DNA from: Eledone cirrhosa
Taxonomy: Eukaryota > Mollusca > Cephalopoda > Octopoda > Eledonidae
Direction of reading: 5' to 3'
Assembly: GCA_964016885.1 (NCBI GenBank)
Contig: OZ024743.1
Span: 164,788,232 to 164,852,231 of the forward strand
Length of the DNA: 64,000 bases
The position numbers were made by a program, and so were the translations under genes. This document shows positions 1 to 10,018 of this stretch, in pieces (position 1 is the stretch's first letter; every line of letters begins with the position of its first letter). The notes under the pieces are model-generated. The model made no database searches and had not been told where the DNA came from. It was given only the letters and a program-made list of their open reading frames with translations.

Positions 1-546
1 TGTTGTAAACACTTGGAGTAATAATAAATCAGGAAAGAAGGTTTACATGGTTTGCTATACAAAAAAGTTTTTAATCACATAGCTTACATTTGTTCCACTG
101 AACTGGTATATCTAGAGATCGCTATCCGCCTAATTTTGCGTCACTCGATCGCCAATACAGAATTATAACCAGTCAGATCTTCGGAGCATGCGAGAATGAA
201 GAAAATACACAGGCAAGAAAAGAAAAGAAAATATGGAGTAGTTATGGCATTCAATTAGAACAATAACAACAACAATTATTACAACAATGCTATCAATAAA
301 CTATTTAAGGAGACCCTGACATTACTTAGGTGGGGGGTATATAATGTATCTAATGTTACGGCGTGAAAACCAGCTGTCATAAGGCAAAAAGTATCGTAGT
401 GTGTATCAATTTTAAATTATAAAGATAAGCTAGTTTTTACAGTCTTTCTCTTCATCTTCAACAGTATACATGAGTGGGACCACTGTCAAAGCTCAATAGT
501 TGTAGAGTTAATACAGAGGTTAACGAATTAATATACGCATATATCT

Positions 547-548
<2 letters not shown>
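1..548. other. no recognisable gene
   Basis: AT-rich sequence with no protein similarity that I recognise on either strand and no clear repeat boundary. The only long open frames nearby are products of the dinucleotide repeat that follows. Confidence 0.6.
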
Positions 549-623
<75 letters not shown>

Positions 624-624
624 A
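549..624. repeat. (CA)n/(TA)n microsatellite
   Basis: An uninterrupted CA run of about 60 bases passes into a short TA run. The overlapping open frames (poly-HT on one strand, poly-VC on the other) are translations of the repeat and are not genes. Confidence 0.95.
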
Positions 625-951
625 ATATATATACACATATATGTGTACATAGACACATACATACACATCAATATACACTCGTACAAAAATATACATACAT
701 GCAAAGAGAAAAGCGTGCTAATTGTAATTATGGCAAAAAGAAGGTAAAGTAACATTGTAGTAGTGAAATGAGAAAAAGTAGGATCTTGGATCAAATGATT
801 GCAGCAGCTGAGAAGGAGTAAGATTGTTGGTAGATGAGGTACTTACAGACAATTGTGTGGTATAGACTTGTGAAGGAAATAGTATACTTAATGAATATAT
901 TTCTGTGGGTAGTAGGTATCCTAATTTAAAGCTATGTTATGTTGGTTCGAT
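625..951. other. spacer with no recognised feature
   Basis: AT-rich DNA between the microsatellite and the stop codon of the minus-strand Penelope-like ORF. It may contain the 3' untranslated region of that element, but no terminal repeat or ribozyme fold was found in it. Confidence 0.5.
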
Positions 952-2486
952 TCACGGAGGTTTGAATCTTATGAATTTAGTGGCTATTCTATGTCTGCAG
1001 AAGGTAGATCTTTCTAACTTATTATTAAGTAGCCTTTTAACATTTCTAAGGATATACAATAGCTCAAGATCACACAGCCCGCAATAGGACATCCCTGTAC
1101 TATAGGTTTTAGCAGCCGACAACTTCGACCAGTTGATAGTATAGCTAGCGTTGCTGTCCTTCAATTCCCATATTTTTCTGGCGAGGGTGGTGGAACCCAT
1201 AAGAGCTCGGTTTTTCATTGAGTGCCTGTGCACATACCATCTTTTCTTAAAAGAACCCGCGGTGGATCCTATGTAATTCCAGGTGGAGTTACCCGAGATG
1301 ACAGTGCACATGTACACCAGGCTCGAATCGAGACATCTGTTCGCCAATGGGCACCTATCTGGGAGGTGACAGTTGCAGTTTGAGGCGCTATTTTGTGCAG
1401 CTTTTACATTCTTATTTAGTACCCTGTTATAAGTGGGTTGTGATATATGCCCAATGGGGTTTTGCTGCTGCGCGTTTGTATGCGCTTGTGGTTGTGATGT
1501 TGTGATGAGTTTGTGCTTATGTATAGGTGCAATTGATTTACTTGAGATATTTCTGTGGTTGATCTTGCGTATGTGTGATTCTATGTTAGCTGCTGTTGAG
1601 AAAGAGAGTTTTATAGTAGATCTATTGAGTATTTTGTGATATCTATGCGAGATAGGGAAGTGTTTATCTATTAGTTTAAAGAATGTAGAGGGCAGTCTAG
1701 TTTTTATAGAGGAGTTGAATATTGGGTTGAACCATAGGTATTTTCTTTGTCTGTTTCTTCTATTGTTTCTAGGGTTTACGTTATTAGTGTTTTGGCCGTT
1801 TACTCTAGGTGTTACATGTCTAACCCTATGTCTAGTCAAGCTATTCCTATTATTATGTGAGCGGTTGGAGTAGAAATTACTAGGATTGTTTATGTTGTCC
1901 TTATTCACTATATACTGTAGTTTATCTTTATGACCGGCCTTACTTAATGCTGCATTATAATAGTCAGCATGCTCGTTAAAGATTTCTAGGTTTGAGGATA
2001 GGCGGGATATTCGGAGGGATATACTACGTGCTATGGATTTAATTATGGATTTGGGGTGATTTGAGTTGTAACTAATGTAGGCAAGATTTTCATTATTTTT
2101 GTGGAAAGGTTCTATTAATCCAGTATTTAGATTTAGAGTTACATCTAGAAAATTTACCTTCTTATGGTTTAGTTCGTAGGTAATACTTAGGCCTAGTTTT
2201 TTGAAGAATATTCTAATATTTTTCCTTAGTCTTTCCATGCTCTGGTTGTTTAGGTTCCTAGCTATAAGTAACGTGTCGTCCCTATAAATTCCTCCTTGGA
2301 GGTTACTGAATTCCTTATGTAGGTTGTGTGCTATGAATAGCCCCACGATATCTGTAATTTGCGCAGAATCATTTGATCCCATTGTAATATCGAAGCTATT
2401 TATTCTATCCTTTCTTACCCAGTAGTTATTTTCAAATTTTACGATAGTCCTTCTAGCCGCTATTATTATTTCAATTTCATCATGGG

Positions 2487-2490
<4 letters not shown>
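952..2490 (-). CDS. Penelope-like element PLE1: RT C-terminus plus GIY-YIG endonuclease
   Basis: An open frame without internal stops. The apparent N-terminus upstream of 2490 is encoded by a TA microsatellite, so homology really starts at the residues [14 protein letters not shown]. Then come an RT motif [11 protein letters not shown], the catalytic YRDD box (about 2286-2275), a basic Asn/Arg-rich linker, a Cys cluster (CNC, then C-P and C), and a C-terminal GIY-YIG domain. That domain has LVY, NYIG, a following Arg and a candidate catalytic Glu in [11 protein letters not shown] plus GIY-YIG is the signature of Penelope-like retroelements, which reverse transcribe and insert their own RNA. 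The upstream RT motifs are missing, so the copy is 5'-truncated although its frame is intact. A hammerhead-bearing repeat lies on its 5' side in the same orientation. Confidence 0.85.

Positions 2491-2541
<51 letters not shown>
2489..2541. repeat. (TA)n microsatellite
   Basis: A perfect TA run of about 50 bases at the truncated 5' edge of PLE1. Confidence 0.95.
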
Positions 2542-2544
<3 letters not shown>

Positions 2545-2547
<3 letters not shown>

Positions 2548-3000
2548 TAAGTATGTATGTATGTATACGTACATACATATATCTTTACAGACGTACAGTA
2601 GTATGTATATACATACATGCACACATATATATATATGCACGTATCGGTTTACCGAACATTTATTATAATGTTCGGTTGTTTGTAAACAAACCAACAGCCC
2701 GAATTACGCCGTACAGTGTTTAGGCAACCACGTCACCTTTTTGTTCAACACTGACACAGGAACGATGTACTAGTTTCAAGCTTATTAGCTATCGTCAGCA
2801 TCGTATACCTTCCTGCCAGATGGTTGAACGTCTGAAAGTATATACTTTCCTTATGCATATTAACGGCTGAGCAGCCTAATTTGCATATCGAGTGAGTTTA
2901 GTCGGCCGGGCGCACCGAAAACGATAAATGGAATAGAATGAAACGAAATTTCATTTCTCACAGTTCGTACGGCAGTTACTTAAATGTATGTATACGTATA
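2545..3000 (-). repeat. hammerhead-bearing dispersed repeat, copy 1 (candidate PLE terminal repeat)
   Basis: About 450 bp shared with 43838-44280 in the same orientation at high identity, including the block around TTTACCGAACATTTATTATA and the block around GCACCGAAAACGATAAATGG. It lies upstream of PLE1 with the ribozyme in the PLE1 sense direction. This is the arrangement expected of a 5' pseudo-LTR of a Penelope-like element. The assignment to PLE1 is inferred from adjacency, because the second copy has no PLE coding sequence beside it. Confidence 0.7.
2761..2805 (-). ncRNA. type I hammerhead ribozyme (minus strand)
   Basis: Read on the minus strand: helix I ACGATG, core CUGACGA, a short helix II (AGCU/AGCU with an AAUA loop, after a U-U mismatch next to the core), core GAAA, helix III as the palindrome ACUAGU, cleavable A (plus position 2768), then CATCGT closing helix I with six perfect pairs. 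All conserved core bases are present. The second copy at 44080-44122 keeps the fold with a G-U wobble in helix I. Self-cleavage is known for this class but has not been tested here. Confidence 0.82.
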
Positions 3001-3161
3001 TACATATATGTATACATATATGTATATATATATGTATATGTATATATTCCTCAGTATAATGTTCCTCAGTAAAAACTCAATAAACATCTGTCCAGAGCAT
3101 CAATAATCTAATATATTTGTAAACGATATATGAGGATATATCATTTGAGAAACAAACTAGT

Positions 3162-3245
<84 letters not shown>

Positions 3246-3322
3246 GGAGGTGAGTAATATTGTATAACAATAAAGCTATGAATATATCAGATACGTAGCA
3301 CTCAAGAGTCGGTAGAACTGGA
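3001..3322. repeat. microsatellite-rich spacer
   Basis: TATG-type and (CA)n/(TA)n repeats (the main run is 3172-3242) with short unique stretches between. No coding sequence seen. Confidence 0.7.
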
Positions 3323-3628
3323 GTATATATAAAGAAGCAATTAAAAGATGGTTAAAAAAGTTCCATCTATTTTATTATGTGCATTTCGAAAACAACATCA
3401 TCCTGGGACAAAAATTGTGTTCTCATCAGATAAAATAAGGTAACATGATATGAGGCCTAAAAACACTTGTTAACAAGAAAGTGTCCAGTCTACATATGAC
3501 AAAAATATAAGAGAAGAGAAAAAATAGGAAAAATGAAGAAAAAGAAGGAAGAAGGAAAAAGGAAAAAGAAATAGAAGAGAGGAAAAAGAAAGAAAGACGG
3601 AGGAGAGAGAAAGAGAGAGACTGATGAA
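3323..3628 (-). repeat. left inverted terminal repeat of PLE2
   Basis: About 300 bp that reappear in reverse complement at 5707-6058. The shared segment runs from an AAAGAAG..AATTAAAAGATGG block, through a hammerhead fold and the TGAGGCCTAAAAACACTTGT block, into a purine-rich tract ending in GA repeats. The two arms flank the PLE2 coding remnant. Penelope-like elements are known to carry LTR-like repeats that may be direct or inverted. The arms differ by scattered substitutions and by a small duplication (TGTAAACACTTTCT) in the right arm. Confidence 0.85.
3363..3440 (-). ncRNA. type I hammerhead ribozyme in the left PLE2 repeat
   Basis: On the minus strand: helix I TATTTTAT (3437-3430), core CUGAUGA (3429-3423), helix II GAACACAA pairing with TTGTTTTC (seven of eight pairs), core GAAA (3387-3384), helix III AUG/CAU around a CA loop, cleavable A at 3376, then ATAAAATA closing helix I with eight perfect pairs. 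It is the inverted partner of 5940-6014. One C-to-T type change in the loop breaks the helix III palindrome that the other copy keeps. Confidence 0.85.
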
Positions 3629-5144
3629 TTGAACATCATTCTCACCGCAAGGAAAACCATCCTGGAATTTAATAATGAATATTGGACAAGAGCGGATACT
3701 TCCAACAATTTTGACATCACCATGGGTTCGTCGGATTCAGCTCAATTGACAGACTTGGTTTGAATTTTCATCTTGAACTCTTTAAATCGGAAAATTCCTC
3801 AACTTCGTGGTGGAATAAATCGTGATGATGCTCTTTTTACTGTCTTAAATTGTAACAAAGTAAACTTTAATATTATTAAGAATAATATACTTGAACTATT
3901 TAAGCATCTTAATCTAAAAATAGAATTCGAGAATAATGATAAATTAGCAAATTTCCTGGATATATCCCTTAATCTAGATACCGGCCTATATTACCCATAC
4001 CATAAGGATAATGAGAACCTAAATTATGTTAACTTTAAATCAAACCACCCTAATAGTGTTAAAACTGCTATAGTCAGAAGTGTTGAAAAAAGAATTTCTA
4101 ATTTATCCTCTAATAAACATATCTTCGATGCTAATGCCAACTACTATAATAATGCGTTATCCAGACAAAATTAGATACACTAAGGAAACTAATCTTGGCA
4201 GAACTTATAGTAATGTAGCTAGTAATAATCATACCATTAACATAAAGAGAAGACCTAGATATAAAAATATCCTTTGGTACAACGCTCCCTTCTCTCTTTC
4301 ACTTATTAGTAATATCCCTAAATTATTTTTTAGGGCTTTAGATAACACCCCCCCCCCTTCACATATATATAGCAAGATTTTTAATAAGCATACCATTAAA
4401 TTCTAATATTCCACTACTTCCAACATTTCTAAAATTATCTCAAGACATAATTCTAAAATATTAAATAATAACTCATATGCAGCCAACCATGAGAATCATA
4501 ATAATAACACTCTAAGGCCCGACGTCAATGTAAACTCTAGGCAAAATAACATAAATATAAATATGACGTCAAACGTAACTTTGAGGAATGCTTCAAATAG
4601 TAATGTAAATCAGGAAACCTTAGCACCTCCTTTAGCTAATTCCACTACTCCAGTTCCTAATATAATTAATCCTGGGCCACTTGCAAATAACTCTGTTAAT
4701 AATCTTAATCGTAAATGCAACTGCCCTATTAGAACTAATTGTCCTCTTAGTAATTTCTGTCTCGATAAAAACCTAATATACGAATGTAAAGTGGTAACTA
4801 GTACCAATACATATACCTACATTGGCTCTACTTCTACTTCTTTTAAAGAAAGACTCTATAACCATTCTTCTACATTTAAATATCCACTTAAAAAGACCAG
4901 CACCGCACTCTCAGAACTTATTTTGTCCTTAAAAGACAAAAACATTAATTACGAAATTTCTTGGCGTAAAATTTGCAACGCTTTTCCTTACTCCAACGCT
5001 TCCATATCTAGGGTTTGTAATTTATGTCTAGCTGAAAAATTTACCATTATCTCGAGTTTCAACTCTTTAATAAATAGACGTACGGACTTATTTGCTTTCT
5101 GTAATCATAACTCTTTTAAGACCTTTCACAAAGTTTACAGCTAA
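3628..5144 (+). pseudogene. Penelope-like element PLE2: RT C-terminus plus GIY-YIG endonuclease
   Basis: Related to PLE1 but distinct. The frame opens with ELNIILTARKTILEFNNEYW, then DITMGSSDSAQ. It is interrupted by a TGA where PLE1 has a Gly codon (VGLFI). It continues with GGINRDD (the RT YxDD box, with Asn replacing Tyr) and a region ending about 4172. After frameshifts it resumes in an Asn-rich linker and a 193-residue frame from 4563 that carries the Cys cluster (CNCPIRTNCPLSNFC), LIYECKV, YIGSTSTSF and a C-terminal LCLAEKF with the candidate catalytic Glu. A run of nine C's at about 4347 falls in the decayed linker. Coding starts at almost the same RT residue as in PLE1. Flanking inverted repeats with ribozymes define the element as roughly 3323-6058. 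Confidence 0.85.
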
Positions 5145-5706
5145 TGTCCTATAACATATTCCATGTATAACGGTTAATTTTTTTACACATATATCTTTTC
5201 ACACATTTTTTTCTCACATATTTCATTATATTCTACAATGTATTAATTCTCTTTTCTCTGCATTTTTAAGCCTTTCACCTCTTTCCCTCTATTGCTTTAA
5301 TTTCCGTTCAAACCTTCGTAGATTTTGTAAACAAACTATGACGTCATATGTCTTTCTACGTTTATAAACCTTTCTTGCAATTTCCTTTATTTACTTGTTG
5401 ATATAAAATAATAATAAAATACTATACCCCACATATATAAATTTTTAATAGTAATTTTTAATTTTGACATAGATAGACTATTCTTATTTTTTTAATTCTA
5501 TTCTATTTTATTTTATTTTATTAATACATTTTTACACTTCTTAATCCAATTTTTAGTATTCAAACTCAATATAAAATAATATACTCAGTTTCTATATTCT
5601 AGACCTATAATATTTGTAATATTAGCACATACACCTCATCAATTTATTTATTTATTTTTTAGCCGTTATTCACAGATGTTTTTCGTTTTTGACAGCGTTC
5701 CCGATC
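5145..5706 (+). other. PLE2 3' untranslated region
   Basis: AT-rich (over 70% by eye) non-coding sequence between the GIY-YIG stop codon and the right terminal repeat. No motif recognised beyond T-rich runs. Confidence 0.6.
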
Positions 5707-5708
5707 TA

Positions 5709-5770
<62 letters not shown>

Positions 5771-6058
5771 CGTCTTTCTTTCTTTCTTTTTCCTCTCTTC
5801 TATTTCTTTTTCCTTTTTCCTTCTTCCTTCCTTTTCTTCATTTTTCCTATTTTTTCTCTTTTATATTTTTATCATATGTAGACACTTTCTTGTAAACACT
5901 TTCTTGTTCACAAGTGTTTTTAGGCCTCATATCATGTTACCTTATTTTATCTGATGAGAACACAATATTTGTCCCAGGATGTTGTTTTCGAAATGCGCAT
6001 AATAAAATATATGGAACTTTTTAAACCATCTTTTAATTTCTTCTTTATATATATATAT
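5707..6058 (+). repeat. right inverted terminal repeat of PLE2
   Basis: Reverse complement of 3323-3628. It begins in a (TC)n microsatellite (about 5713-5767), passes through a pyrimidine-rich tract and the CACAAGTGTTTTTAGGCCTC block, and ends with the hammerhead fold and ATTTCTTCTTTATATA. Its ribozyme is in the sense orientation of PLE2. Confidence 0.85.
5940..6014 (+). ncRNA. type I hammerhead ribozyme in the right PLE2 repeat
   Basis: Helix I TATTTTAT (5943-5950, extended by CC/GG across a small internal loop), core CTGATGA (5951-5957), helix II GAACACAA (5958-5965) with TTGTTTTC (5982-5989), seven of eight pairs around a 16-base loop, and core GAAA (5990-5993). Helix III lies within the palindrome ATGCGCAT (5993-6000). 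The predicted cleavage is after A6001, and ATAAAATA (6002-6009) closes helix I. Every conserved core base is present. Hammerheads in Penelope terminal repeats are an established class; activity of this copy is inferred. Confidence 0.88.
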
Positions 6059-6256
6059 GTAGATTTAAATACAAATTTGAAGCCATATACATAGGAGTTA
6101 GAATGTTGGTGAATGTTGAACATACGATTTTTTCTGATCCTCAGAAACAGATCTGTCTATGGAAGTACGGCCATCTAAGTACAGCATAATCTTTATGTGA
6201 GTACGGCAATATTCTAACATCTATTTGTATAGCTTTAAATTTATGTTTAAATCTAC
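6059..6256. mobile_element. MITE with about 60-bp terminal inverted repeats
   Basis: A 198-bp non-coding segment starting GTAGATTTAAA and ending TTTAAATCTAC. The inner parts of the ends also match in inverted order (AAATTTGAAGC with GCTTTAAATTT; GAGTTAGAATGTTG with CAATATTCTAACATC). It sits between TA-rich and CA-rich repeats, consistent with insertion at TA. No transposase is encoded. The autonomous partner is unknown, with Tc1/mariner-type the likely guess from the TA flanks. Confidence 0.7.
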
Positions 6257-6258
6257 AT

Positions 6259-6299
<41 letters not shown>
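6257..6299. repeat. (CA)n/(TA)n microsatellite
   Basis: Short CA then TA run between the MITE and PLE3. Confidence 0.9.
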
Positions 6300-7895
6300 A
6301 ACGATATCAACGACGCTGGTTTAAAAATCACTTCGGAACTTAATATCCGGGACCGGACGGAACATCTGGACCCTATTTCTCCTCATTTTACTCTGAAGGA
6401 TCATAAACCAAATTTCGATAACAACCCATCTATTCGGCTCATTAACCCCTCTAAATCCGATTTAGGTAGATTTAGTAAAATAATTTTAGATAGGATTATA
6501 CTTGAACCTAGATATATGACCCCTCTAGCCTTGTGGAATAATTCTTCCGCGGTGATTGATTGGTTCAATAGCATATCTAACAATAAACACTGCCGTTTTA
6601 TCCAATTCTACATCAATTGCTACTACTCTTCCATCACCCTACCACTCATTCTTAGAGCTAGTCATTTTGCCATAACGCTCGCGGAGATTAAGGATTTCGA
6701 AGTTGATGTCATCGTAAATGCTTGTAAGTCCCTGATTAATTTCGACAACTCTATTTGGCTTAAACAATCAAATAGCACCCCACAGACCTTATTGGTCTAT
6801 CTTTACTCTTTCCCATCAATGATGAATTCCCTAACGTAGGCGGGGGTCTGTACCGCGATGATGGTCTCTTAACTATGACTAAATGCGGACCCTGCGCTAT
6901 CGATAGGTTTATAAAGGAGCCTATTGCTTTCTTTAAAGGCTTCAACCTTTCCATTCAAGTTGAAGTCAACCTATCTATCGAACGGCCTGTACTACCCGTA
7001 TAGGAAGCCTAATGATATGTTAAATTATATTAGTAAGCATTCTAACCATCCGGTCAGCATGTGATCAAAATTGCCTCATTGGGGCTTTCTCGTCTATCTT
7101 CACTGATCATTCCAAATATGTCAATGAAGCTTTAGCTCGGAGCAGATTTCTAGATAAGGTAGAATACACTGAGTACGAGCAAAAACCTAGGAAAAATAGA
7201 CCCATACCAATTATATGGTATAATCCGCCATATAATATGGAAGTGGCTATACCAATAGCTAAAACCTATCTTATTTTAATTAGGAAGCATTTCCCCTTAG
7301 CCCATAAATATCACAAGATTTTTGATAGAAACACAGTTAAAAATATCCTATTCCACAACTTCCGACCTTGCACACAAGATCATTGCATCTAATTTAGCGA
7401 AATTACATAGCCGTAGCAATATAAACAATCCTGAAGTTAGTTTTAGCTGCAATTGTATTAATAGAGACTACTGCCTATCAAGCAATATAGTTTACAAATG
7501 TAAGGTTGATACACCCACTACTAGTAAGATTTACATAGGGTTAACTGCCAATAGATTTAAGCAGCGTCTATACATGCACTCTCATTAATTTCGTAACCCT
7601 TTAAGAAGGAATATGATTTCATTTTCAGCCTATATTTAGAGCTTAAAAGATAATCATATTGAATATAGTTTACACTGGGAGATCTTACTAAAAGCTAGAT
7701 CCTACAATGGAAACAAAAGACCGTATGATCTTTGTGCCGCCGAAGCCCTGGAAATGCTTTACGCCAACAAAAAATCTTAGGCAATTCCGGCTAGTAAGCA
7801 TAAACTGTATAAAACATTTTTGTATTACAGCCCAACATTATATCGTATCGGATAGTATGGACACTATGCTGGCGATATACGTCATGATGTGGTAA
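6300..7895 (+). pseudogene. Penelope-like element PLE3: RT plus GIY-YIG endonuclease
   Basis: The only one of the three PLEs here that retains upstream RT motifs. A frame from about 6300 has TLKDHKPNF, then NPSIRLINPSKSDLGRF, then FYINCYYSSI, the palm motif A region, where Tyr stands in place of the usual catalytic Asp. After a frameshift the GGGLYRDDGLL box is at 6842-6872 (YRDD 6851-6862). Further frameshifts precede a frame at 7322-7588 with a Cys cluster (CNCINRDYC), IVYKCKV and YIGLTANRFKQRL. The C-terminal LCAAEALEML with the candidate catalytic Glu is in another frame near 7750. At least four frame breaks make it non-functional. No hammerhead fold was found at either end of this copy. 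Confidence 0.82.
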
Positions 7896-8085
7896 GAACA
7901 ATCTAACTTTATACCCAAATTTTATTTATATATGTATGTGTATATGTATATATATATATGTGTGTGGGGGGTATGTATATATATATGTATGTGTGTGTGT
8001 ATATATGTGTGTATGTATATATGTGTTTGTGTATGTATATATATATATATGTGTGTGCGTGTGCGTGTATGTATATGTGTGTGTT

Positions 8086-8147
<62 letters not shown>

Positions 8148-8150
8148 CGT
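7896..8150. repeat. (GT)n/(TA)n compound microsatellite
   Basis: Alternating TATG/GT blocks, then a long TA run at about 8090-8142. The open frames in it are repeat translations. Confidence 0.95.
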
Positions 8151-9182
8151 ATATAGTAATAATAAAATTTGAAGATCCCGTTAAGGGTGAAAGCAGCGAT
8201 TCTTTGCTTAAACTTTAATGTTATTTTAATAAATATATACGTATATATATATATATAAGTAGGTGTATATATACATTTGTGCGCGCGCATGTAAACACGT
8301 GCATATACATGTGTACATGACACACGTACACGTGCATATGCGTATACATGTGTATAATTTTTATATACTATATCTTCGTTTACGCATGTATCCACACCGG
8401 TCAGCGCATACTTATGTACGAGCCTAAATCATTATTACTTTTACTTTTACTATTATTTGTAGTGTCTTATTTATTTCCTTGTGTTGCGTAGGTAATTGAA
8501 TAAGGTAGAGTAAATTTCCAATTTTAATTTAGGCACAATAAACTATAGAACTGTTGAACAGTTGAACTGAAGCGAAGATGTAACAATAATAACAATATTG
8601 AATGTAATTCCGTGGCGACAGAAAGAAACCGTCAGAGCTGTTAGACTGTACTTCGAAACTGTTGGATAAAATTGTGTACCCCCGTTTATCCGATGCACAA
8701 TATATAGTAAAAAAACACGAGCACTTCTGAAACATAGTCGTTAAATAATTAAACAATCACACAACACTTTTTAGATAACACTCAATACGATTTCAATACG
8801 CGACATTATTAATAGCTTCATTTTTTATGTTTAATCATTTTACTTTTATTAACACCATTTTCCATATATGGTAGCAGGAAATCAGGCGTACTCGGACCCC
8901 GTACTGCCGAGCTCCTCCGAAAGATCGGAACGTTGGCAGCCCGTCCAAGGACGGAGCCTCGCGAGGTGGGGTGGCTGTTGCAGCAGGTATCTCTGGCCAT
9001 TGTCCACGGAAATGCTTTTGCAGTCTAGATCGCAGGGCGCAGTCCCAGCCAGCCGCGCCCTAGGTCCAGAGCCCACCATTCTCTCCCTCCCATCTTCTGT
9101 GACACTAGATCGCTGCTTTTCTCTTCCTTTTCCGTTTGTAAATATTAATGAATTTATTTTTACGGTAAAAAAAGAAAAATTA
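8151..9182. other. spacer without a recognised gene
   Basis: About 1 kb of mixed composition. The segment 8176-8213 (GGGTGAAAGCAG then TTTGCTTAA) recurs at about 10199-10232, so it is a small dispersed repeat. A GC-richer stretch at 8880-9090 encodes nothing I recognise. The 8270-8360 part is TATA/CATG-type simple sequence. Confidence 0.5.
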
Positions 9183-9368
9183 ATAATTGTTTCTACTTTA
9201 GGCACAAGGCCAGCAATTACCCAGTGCATTACTGGTACTTTATTTTATCGACCCCGTAAGGATGAAAGACAAAGTTAACCTCGGCGGGATTTTAACTCAG
9301 AATGGCAAGGGCCATAACTCTATGCTGCAAAGCATAGCGTCCGACCCTCTACCGATATTGCCAATCCA
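9183..9368 (-). mobile_element. tRNA-derived SINE, copy 1
   Basis: Minus orientation, complete. It has a tRNA-like head (TGGCAATATCGGTAGAGGG), a box B-like GAGTTAAAATCCCGCC, a body with GGTCGATAAAATAAAGTACC, and a tail ending GTAGAAACAATTATT. It matches the tRNA-derived SINE type described in octopus. The flanks AGAAAAATTAATAAT and AGAAAAAATAATAAT look like a target duplication with one mismatch. Confidence 0.88.
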
Positions 9369-9376
9369 GAAAAAAT

Positions 9377-9558
9377 AATAATTGTTTCTACTTTTGGCAC
9401 AAGGCCAGCAATTATCCCAGTGTATTACTGGTACTTTATTTTATCGACCCCGTAAGGATGAAAGGCAAAGTTAACCTCGGCGGGATTTGAACTCAGTCCG
9501 TAAAGGGACGTAACTGTGCTGCAAAGCATGGCACCCGACCCTCTACCGATACTGCCAA
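9377..9558 (-). mobile_element. tRNA-derived SINE, copy 2
   Basis: A second full SINE of the same family and orientation, joined to copy 1 through the AATAATAATTG tail sequence. It has a small deletion around the anticodon-arm region relative to the others. Confidence 0.88.
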
Positions 9559-9624
9559 ACAATATTGACGTAATCTACGAGAATAATGCATAAGATTTCA
9601 AACATATTATTTCACTAAAATGTG

Positions 9625-9806
9625 GTGGATTGGCAGTATCGGTAGAGAGTCGGACACCATGCTTTGAAGCATAGAGTTACGTCCCTTTATGATCTGAGTT
9701 CAAATCTCGCCGAGGTTAACTTTGCCTTTCATCCTTACGGGGTCGATAAAATAAAGTACCAGTAATGTACTGGGTATTTGCTGGCCTTGTGCCTAAAATA
9801 GAAACA
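9625..9806 (+). mobile_element. tRNA-derived SINE, copy 3, with perfect target duplication
   Basis: Plus orientation, full length. Flanked by the perfect 18-bp duplication ATTATTTCACTAAAATGT at 9607-9624 and 9807-9824, which fixes both ends. Box B-like GAGTTCAAATCTCGCC is visible. Confidence 0.93.
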
Positions 9807-9927
9807 ATTATTTCACTAAAATGTTGAAACACCAGCGTTCTCTAAAAAGAATATTTGTCTCCTGATTTTTTTCATAACAAAAATGTTTTTTCCCCAGCAA
9901 GAATATGTTCTTCTCGTTCCACATAAT

Positions 9928-10018
9928 TGTTTCTACTTTAGGCACAAGGCCAGCAATCACCCAGTGCATTACTGGTACTTTATTTTATCGACCCCGTAAG
10001 GAAGAAAGGCAAAGTCAA
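9928..10018 (-). mobile_element. 5'-truncated SINE, copy 4, with perfect target duplication
   Basis: Only the 3' half of the SINE, minus orientation. Flanked by the perfect 16-bp duplication TCTCGTTCCACATAAT at 9912-9927 and 10019-10034. Truncation with an intact duplication shows incomplete reverse transcription at insertion. Confidence 0.92.

Noticed and set aside
474..794. ORFs over the CA repeat near the window start
   Set aside because: Poly-HT and poly-VC frames are microsatellite translation.
6120..6165. CTGA..GAAAC-like motif (TTCTGATCCTCAGAAACAG) as another hammerhead
   Set aside because: It lacks the CUGANGA core and has no helix II; it is a short palindrome inside the MITE.
7922..8395. 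Several overlapping ORFs of up to 157 residues
   Set aside because: Encoded by GT/TA microsatellites in all frames; no domain.
8868..9278. GC-richer ORF of 136 residues as a host gene
   Set aside because: No recognisable domain, and its 3' half runs into the antisense of a SINE.
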